Assembly (NCBI GenBank): GCA_002376845.1
Contig: DFOS01000008.1
Location: 1-64,000, forward strand
Direction: 5' to 3'
Source: Bdellovibrionaceae bacterium UBA3535
Lineage (GTDB): Bacteria > Bdellovibrionota > Bdellovibrionia > Bdellovibrionales > UBA840
Length of the DNA stretch: 64,000 nt
The notes beneath the pieces were generated by a model. The model ran no database searches. It was not told the origin of the DNA and was given only the letters and a program-made list of their open reading frames with translations. Below, in pieces: positions 59,512-64,000 of the stretch. The position numbers and the translations under genes are program-made. Every line of letters begins with the position of its first letter. The first letter of the stretch is position 1.

Positions 59512-60585
59512 ATGGGTAAAATACTAGGTCTTCTCTGTCTATTTTTTGTAATTACAAGTGTAATTATTGATCTTGGTCAGTTAGAGGGCCTAATCACAAG
59601 TATCAACTTGTATGCTTGCCTTCTTGTGTTCACAGCGACCTTTGTTTATATCATCGTGACACAAGGCCTTTCACGATATGTTATCAAAAGAACTTTGGAA
59701 GCTTTGGCGACAATTTTTATAATTGCCACCATTACTTTCTTAGTCTTGCGAATCATTCCGGGGGGGCCATTTGATACCGATAAGGTTCTGCCTCCCGAAA
59801 TTATGGCGAATATTAATGCCAAATACAATTTAGACAAACCGCTTTGGCATCAATACTTCCTTTATATAGGCGGCATATTCCAAGGCGATCTAGGGCAGTC
59901 CTACAAATTCATTGGGCGTGATGTGAGTGAAATCATTGCCGAGTCTTTTCCCAACTCATTTAAATTGGGATTCTATTCTTTGTTGCTTGCCTATCTAGTT
60001 GGAATTCCCCTGGGACTTTATGCTGCAGCCAAACACAATTCCTGGTGGGATTCGTTTTTTATGTTTTTGGCCAACTCTGGGGTTGCCGTGCCAAGCTTTT
60101 TGGTGGCTCCTGTTTTGATCATAATATTTTCTTACAATCTTCGCTGGTTTCCGCCGGCACTTTGGAATGGACCAGAGTATTATATCCTACCGGTTCTGAC
60201 TCTTGGTGTGCGTCCCTCCTCGGTGATAGCCAGGCTTACTCGCTCGAGTGTTTTGGATGTGATTCGCTCCGATTTTATTCGTACAGCGAAATCCAAGGGA
60301 TTGTCGGAGCGTGTGGTTCTATACAAACATGTGCTTAGAAATTCTTTGATACCTGTCTTAACCATATCAGGCCCATTAATCGCCGGTTTGCTTTCAGGAA
60401 CTTTTATTGTGGAGCATATATTTGCCGTCCCAGGAATGGGGAAGCATTTTATTCAATCGGTAACCAATCGTGATTATCCATTGATTCTAGGGCTAACACT
60501 TCTTTACTCTGCTATTTTGGTCTTTGCCAATCTCTTAGTGGATTTATTGTATGCGATTGTTGATCCAAGGATTAAGCTATCATGA
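59512..60585 (+). CDS. oppB: Oligopeptide ABC transporter permease OppB
   Basis: A 357-residue permease. An extra N-terminal helix pair (about 5-55) precedes the standard OppB/DppB core that begins RYVIKRTLEALATIF. The EAA loop is HVLRNSLIPVLTISGP, and GTFIVEHIFAVPGMGK follows. Five or six further helices. The start is immediately after the oppA stop. It forms a heterodimer with OppC; the added N-terminal segment is unusual. Confidence 0.93.
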   Translation: MGKILGLLCLFFVITSVIIDLGQLEGLITSINLYACLLVFTATFVYIIVTQGLSRYVIKRTLEALATIFIIATITFLVLRIIPGGPFDTDKVLPPEIMANINAKYNLDKPLWHQYFLYIGGIFQGDLGQSYKFIGRDVSEIIAESFPNSFKLGFYSLLLAYLVGIPLGLYAAAKHNSWWDSFFMFLANSGVAVPSFLVAPVLIIIFSYNLRWFPPALWNGPEYYILPVLTLGVRPSSVIARLTRSSVLDVIRSDFIRTAKSKGLSERVVLYKHVLRNSLIPVLTISGPLIAGLLSGTFIVEHIFAVPGMGKHFIQSVTNRDYPLILGLTLLYSAILVFANLLVDLLYAIVDPRIKLS

Positions 60586-61460
60586 GTTCAAGTAATAATC
60601 TTTATATCGAAGGTCTAAAACGAATGCAGAAAAATCGCGGGGCGATGATTTCTGCCTACATCATTTTGTTTATGTCCTTTGTGGCTATTTTTGCCGATGC
60701 TTTGGCGCCATTTCCTTTTTACGAGCAGGATGTAGACAATATGTTTCAATCATTTGGCTGGCCCCATGTGCTAGGTACGGATGGCTTGGGCCGGGATATG
60801 TTTTCAAGAATCATTCATGGTGCGCAAGTGTCTATGGCGGTGGGCTTTTTTACTTCTTTAACCTCACTAGTAATTGGCACTGTTTATGGTGCTGCCTCTG
60901 GCTGGTTTGGCGGCTGGATCGATAGTGTAATGATGCGGGTTGTGGATATTATTTTGGCCATTCCTACATTGGTTTTGCTTATTTTGGTCATGGTAATTTT
61001 TGATTCTTTTACCATTATCGAAAATCAAAAATACAATGCCATTGCAGGTATCTTTTTTGCTTTAAGTTTTGTGGGTTGGGTCGGGATTGCTAGGATCGTG
61101 CGTGGACAAGTATTGCAAACAAAAGAAATGGTCTATGTGGAAGCAGCAAAATCCTTGGGTGTATCTTCCTCGCATATTGTGTTTAAGCACATTTTACCCA
61201 ATATTTTAGGGCCCATCATTGTCACACTTACTTTTCAAATACCAGCGAACATACTATTTGAATCCTTTCTAAGTTTTATTGGATTGGGATTGCAACCGCC
61301 ATATTCCTCCTGGGGAGTTTTGGCCAACGATGGTTGGCGTGCCATTCGTACCTATCCCCACCTGATCATTACACCGGGAATAGCGCTCTATCTAACCATC
61401 ATGTCTTTTAATCTATTAGGCGATGGGCTCCGAGACGCCTTTGATCCAAAACTGAAATAG
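60582..61460 (+). CDS. oppC: Oligopeptide ABC transporter permease OppC
   Basis: A 292-residue permease overlapping oppB by 4 nt (ATGA). N-terminal RMQKNRGAMISAYIIL is the OppC_N domain, HVLGTDGLGRDMFSRIIHGAQVS the DppC/OppC signature, and HILPNILGPIIV the EAA loop. It ends NLLGDGLRDAFDPK as usual. No oppD or oppF ATPase gene follows; the next gene is on the other strand. The ATPases must be encoded elsewhere. Confidence 0.94.
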   Translation: MSSSNNLYIEGLKRMQKNRGAMISAYIILFMSFVAIFADALAPFPFYEQDVDNMFQSFGWPHVLGTDGLGRDMFSRIIHGAQVSMAVGFFTSLTSLVIGTVYGAASGWFGGWIDSVMMRVVDIILAIPTLVLLILVMVIFDSFTIIENQKYNAIAGIFFALSFVGWVGIARIVRGQVLQTKEMVYVEAAKSLGVSSSHIVFKHILPNILGPIIVTLTFQIPANILFESFLSFIGLGLQPPYSSWGVLANDGWRAIRTYPHLIITPGIALYLTIMSFNLLGDGLRDAFDPKLK

Positions 61461-61461
61461 T

Positions 61462-62133
61462 TTAACGACTAGCCAATTGCTGCATTTTGGATTGGTAGCT
61501 ACGAATCCGAGATAGATAGTTTTTTATCCTATGACTACCGCAGCGCTGGATTTTTGAGACTTTGCCGTATCTATGCATATGTCTTCTAACCTTTTCTATT
61601 CCACATAAATGAATCAAAGCCGCCATTTTTTCTTTATTTCGGTATTCAGGGAAACGGTTCACCCAGTAATTAAGATATGCACTGGTTAGGTATATGGAAT
61701 CATAGGAGGATAGGCGCATGCGAAAGCGATTCCAGAAGCAATTTCCTCTTATTGCTTTGCCATTCTCCCAGCAATATTTTTTCATCTCCTTCATGGTTCC
61801 TTGGGTGATTTGGTACAAGCCAAGGGCTGAAGAAGCTGGATGAAATATGCGATAGATTTCACGGCTCAGATTAACTTGCCAATAAACCGTGGCCCAGGGA
61901 TTGCCAGCGCTCTCACTTTGTGCCAAGGCGGCAAGAAAGCTGGCAGATAGCTGCGGGCTGGCATATTTTTGAAAGTCGGCCTGATATTCTTGCCATGTAT
62001 GGTAGGGTACTTTTTTGAATTGCTTGGAGATCGGGTGGAGTATTTGCCAGGGCTTTTCATAAATTGCGTAGCCAATGTTGGCAACAAATAGAGTGATTAA
62101 GGAATAAAATAGCAATCGAGATAGTATCTTCAT
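61462..62133 (-). CDS. Small lytic transglycosylase-like protein
   Basis: A 223-residue protein with an N-terminal signal or anchor helix (about 5-25) and a lysozyme-like domain. Catalytic Glu74 in LAQSESAGNPW and SSALGLYQITQGTM match the SLT ES-x-x-x...GLMQ pattern with Leu-Tyr in place of Leu-Met. The C-terminal part is very basic (RMHRYGK..., SHRIKNYLSRIRSYQSK), fit for binding peptidoglycan or DNA. It overlaps the methyltransferase gene by 1 nt (TAATG). Alternative: an inactive lysozyme-fold protein. Confidence 0.8.
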   Translation of the reverse strand: MKILSRLLFYSLITLFVANIGYAIYEKPWQILHPISKQFKKVPYHTWQEYQADFQKYASPQLSASFLAALAQSESAGNPWATVYWQVNLSREIYRIFHPASSALGLYQITQGTMKEMKKYCWENGKAIRGNCFWNRFRMRLSSYDSIYLTSAYLNYWVNRFPEYRNKEKMAALIHLCGIEKVRRHMHRYGKVSKIQRCGSHRIKNYLSRIRSYQSKMQQLASR

Positions 62134-62897
62134 TACTTAAATTGAAAGATGTGAACACTAATTCGGTGGCGAATGTCTAAATCCTCATTCGGAATGTCCG
62201 CGAGCATACTTTTCATATCATCTTCAAAGTCTACAAGCTTCGACTTAGACAGTGTACCAGAGATGTAGTTACTGGCTTTTAGGCGGCCAATCCACTCATC
62301 TTTATTGTAATGAATCTGTTCATCGTAAAAAAACATGGCCTTCACAAAAAGTAGCGGCTGTGACCACGCTGGTTGTGCATAAACTTGTCCGTGAAAATCA
62401 TAGTGCTCCCAACGTGTATTGTAGCGCAATACGATTTCATCGCTTTTCTTGGCTACAATGTCCAATCGTGGCAAGCGGCGTATTTCACTATTGACTAAAA
62501 CCCCACCTGGAGCAATTAGGCGTTTGGCTTCAATTAAAAACTGAGGAATTTGAAAGTGTTTTAAGGCCTGATGTACAAAGATTACGTCATAAGAGTGATT
62601 GTCCAATGGCATTTCCTCTGCGGGCATGCATTGGTAGTCGACTTCGACGCCTTCTTTTGCCGCCAGCAGGCGAGCCTCATCAATATAGTCTTGGCTAATA
62701 TCCACTGCCGTGACTCGGCAGCCTTGCTTGGCAAAGTAATTGGCCAGTTTGCCATCGCCACAGCCGACCACCAAAATATTTTGATCGGAGTGTCCCACAT
62801 CTAGAGATTTTAATTTATAAAAGTAAGACTCTGGTGGGAGTTTCTTATAGCGAATGGAATATTCAATGGAGTTCTGCCAATTCAAGTTGTCTGCCAT
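62133..62897 (-). CDS. SAM-dependent methyltransferase
   Basis: A 254-residue class I methyltransferase. Motif I is ILVVGCGDGKLANYF (about 40-55), Asp in TAVDIS is the acidic ribose ligand, and VIFVHQALKHF is motif IV. It belongs to the Methyltransf_11/UbiE-like group; the substrate is unknown. It is translated with the transglycosylase gene downstream (TAATG overlap). Confidence 0.88.
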   Translation of the reverse strand: MADNLNWQNSIEYSIRYKKLPPESYFYKLKSLDVGHSDQNILVVGCGDGKLANYFAKQGCRVTAVDISQDYIDEARLLAAKEGVEVDYQCMPAEEMPLDNHSYDVIFVHQALKHFQIPQFLIEAKRLIAPGGVLVNSEIRRLPRLDIVAKKSDEIVLRYNTRWEHYDFHGQVYAQPAWSQPLLFVKAMFFYDEQIHYNKDEWIGRLKASNYISGTLSKSKLVDFEDDMKSMLADIPNEDLDIRHRISVHIFQFK

Positions 62898-62962
62898 ATC
62901 CTATATTCTAGCGGAATCCAAATTCGGCTCAAGGCCGGTAGCGACCTACGTATAGTGCTTTT

Positions 62963-64000
62963 TTATACATTGAAGCGAAAAAGCATCACATCTCCATCTT
63001 GGACCAGGTATTCCTTCCCCTCGGAGCGGTATTTTCCAGCTTCTTTGATGGCAGCCTCCGACTTCAGCTCAAAAAGATCATTGCAATGATAGGTCTCTGC
63101 CCGGATAAAGCCTTTTTCAAAATCACTATGAATGACACCGGCAGCCTCGGGCGCCTTCATGCCATTTTTAATGGTCCAGGCTCGAACCTCTTTTTCTCCA
63201 GCTGTAAAATAAGTGGCTAGACCTAGGAGCTTGTAAGCAGCACGAATCAGGCGATGGAGTCCAGGCTCACTTACGCCTAAGCTTTCTAGATATTCCTTTT
63301 GCTCCTCCAGTTCTAGCTGTGCGATCTCTGCTTCAAGGGTGCCGCATATCATGATGGTTTGATTGCCCTCTTCTGTGGCCCTTGTTTGAACCTGTTGAAC
63401 GAAATCATTGCCACTAGCAAGATCTTCTTCGGCAACATTGCAGACATAGAGCACGGCCTTAGTGGTTAGAAGATGCATGTCTTTAAGTAACTTTTCTTCG
63501 TCCTCATTTTCTGGTTTTACTGTACGAGCGGGAAGTCCCTCATCGAGAGCCTTTAGGATTTTTTGGCTAAACTCAAGATCCGTTTTGGCTTTCTTATCTC
63601 CCGATTTGGCAACCTTTTCCAATTTACTAAGCCGTTTGTTGAGTGATTCCATATCACTAAGCATGAGTTCGGTATTGATGACATCCATATCTCGCACTGG
63701 ATCCACACTGCCTTCTACATGTATGACATTCTCATCTTCAAAGCAACGAACCACATGCAAGATGGCATCGACTTGCCGAATATTTCCTAGAAATTGATTG
63801 CCCAGCCCTTCACCCTTGGAGGCTCCCGCTACCAAGCCAGCAATGTCGACAAATTCCATCGCAGTGGGAATGGTGGTTTTCGGTTTGATCAGGGAAGAGA
63901 TTTGCTCTAGGCGCTCATCGGGCACTTGCACCACTCCGACATTGGGATCAATCGTACAAAAAGGGTAGTTTGCGGCCTCTGCCGGTGCGTTGGTGAGTGC
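62963..64000 (-). CDS. ychF: Ribosome-associated P-loop ATPase YchF (partial)
   Basis: The gene runs off the right edge; 345 residues plus the stop are present and the N-terminal ~20 residues, with the P-loop, are missing. The first visible segment (ALTNAPAEAANYPFCTIDPN) and FVDIAGLVAGASKGEGLGNQFL (G3/switch II, Obg-like) identify YchF/OLA1. The coiled-coil middle and the C-terminal TGS-like domain (from about 255; YTCNDL, ending RFNV) follow. YchF is an Obg-family protein that prefers ATP and binds ribosomes. Its neighbour often is pth; here it is 65 nt right of a methyltransferase gene on the same strand. Confidence 0.95.
   Translation of the reverse strand, partial: ALTNAPAEAANYPFCTIDPNVGVVQVPDERLEQISSLIKPKTTIPTAMEFVDIAGLVAGASKGEGLGNQFLGNIRQVDAILHVVRCFEDENVIHVEGSVDPVRDMDVINTELMLSDMESLNKRLSKLEKVAKSGDKKAKTDLEFSQKILKALDEGLPARTVKPENEDEEKLLKDMHLLTTKAVLYVCNVAEEDLASGNDFVQQVQTRATEEGNQTIMICGTLEAEIAQLELEEQKEYLESLGVSEPGLHRLIRAAYKLLGLATYFTAGEKEVRAWTIKNGMKAPEAAGVIHSDFEKGFIRAETYHCNDLFELKSEAAIKEAGKYRSEGKEYLVQDGDVMLFRFNV

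Noticed and set aside
1..64000. tRNA genes, insertion sequences, prophage, CRISPR arrays
   Set aside because: I looked by eye for TPsiC-type segments (GGTTCGAATCC), transposase motifs, integrases and spaced repeats and saw none. A tRNAscan and covariance search would be decisive.

Overview
The window is a 64-kb stretch of a Gram-negative bacterial chromosome of moderate to low GC. It carries mainly single-copy housekeeping and envelope genes on both strands, packed into short operons with many 1-nt (TAATG) or 4-nt (ATGA) start/stop overlaps. Several features point to Bdellovibrionota (Bdellovibrio-and-like organisms) or a close delta-proteobacterial relative: a TIGR02147-type regulator beside a secreted protein, a large surface protein with an S74 intramolecular chaperone, a 'YQNC' lipoprotein-like signal, several response regulators with unusual tails, a Flp-type pilin and an internally Cys-rich ferrochelatase. 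The taxonomic placement is inference; no phylogeny could be run.

Layout. 1-370: end of an rRNA operon (23S 3' end, 5S, terminator). 0.47-5.8 kb: secreted proteins of unknown function around a HIT protein, a flavin reductase and an RlmC-like rRNA methyltransferase. 5.8-8.8 kb: leftward operon of a sigma-54 activator, CdsA and PlsC. 8.9-11.5 kb: SerA convergent with a GlcD/D2HGDH-type FAD dehydrogenase. 11.6-14.3 kb: phosphorelay operon (REC-PilZ-like, REC, histidine kinase, Hpt). 14.4-17.0 kb: DUF2007-like protein, monothiol glutaredoxin and BolA, a lipoprotein, a small HNH protein. 17.2-20.3 kb: DNA topoisomerase VI B and A subunits. 20.3-23.5 kb: coiled-coil protein and an aconitase with a long KKATK-repeat tail. 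23.9-28 kb: VWA lipoprotein, MscS channel with a GyrI/TEX264-like partner, M48 protease, BirA and NadC. 28.9-35.8 kb: REC protein, LptG-type permease, then def-fmt-unknown-rpe-hutH. 36-41 kb: S74 surface protein with its lipoprotein, GST, and an HNH gene associated with a repeated 10-mer. 41-43.9 kb: hutU-hutI. 44-45 kb: HTH/nucleotidyltransferase pair resembling a toxin-antitoxin module. 45-51 kb: TlpA-like thioredoxin, Flp pilin, acyltransferase, glpK, marC, threonine aldolase, hemH. 51-53.8 kb: TIGR02147 regulator with a secreted HExxH protein. 53.9-64 kb: radA, slt, an OppABC-type importer without ATPases, a small transglycosylase, a methyltransferase and ychF, which runs off the right edge.

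How genes work together: CdsA/PlsC feed phospholipid synthesis, and the sigma-54 activator co-transcribed with them suggests lipid supply may respond to a signal. HutH/U/I degrade histidine, but hutH is separated from hutUI by about 5 kb of unrelated genes. Topo VI A/B should form one heterotetramer.

Most unusual items: the topo VI operon with a lysine-rich tail on subunit B; the aconitase with about 22 KKATK units; five exact copies of CTTTAAGCAG in and around the HNH gene; a near-perfect 15-bp inverted repeat enclosing the ribosome-binding site of the HTH/nucleotidyltransferase module; and the regulator/HExxH pair with two upstream inverted repeats. No tRNA gene, insertion sequence, prophage or CRISPR array was recognised.
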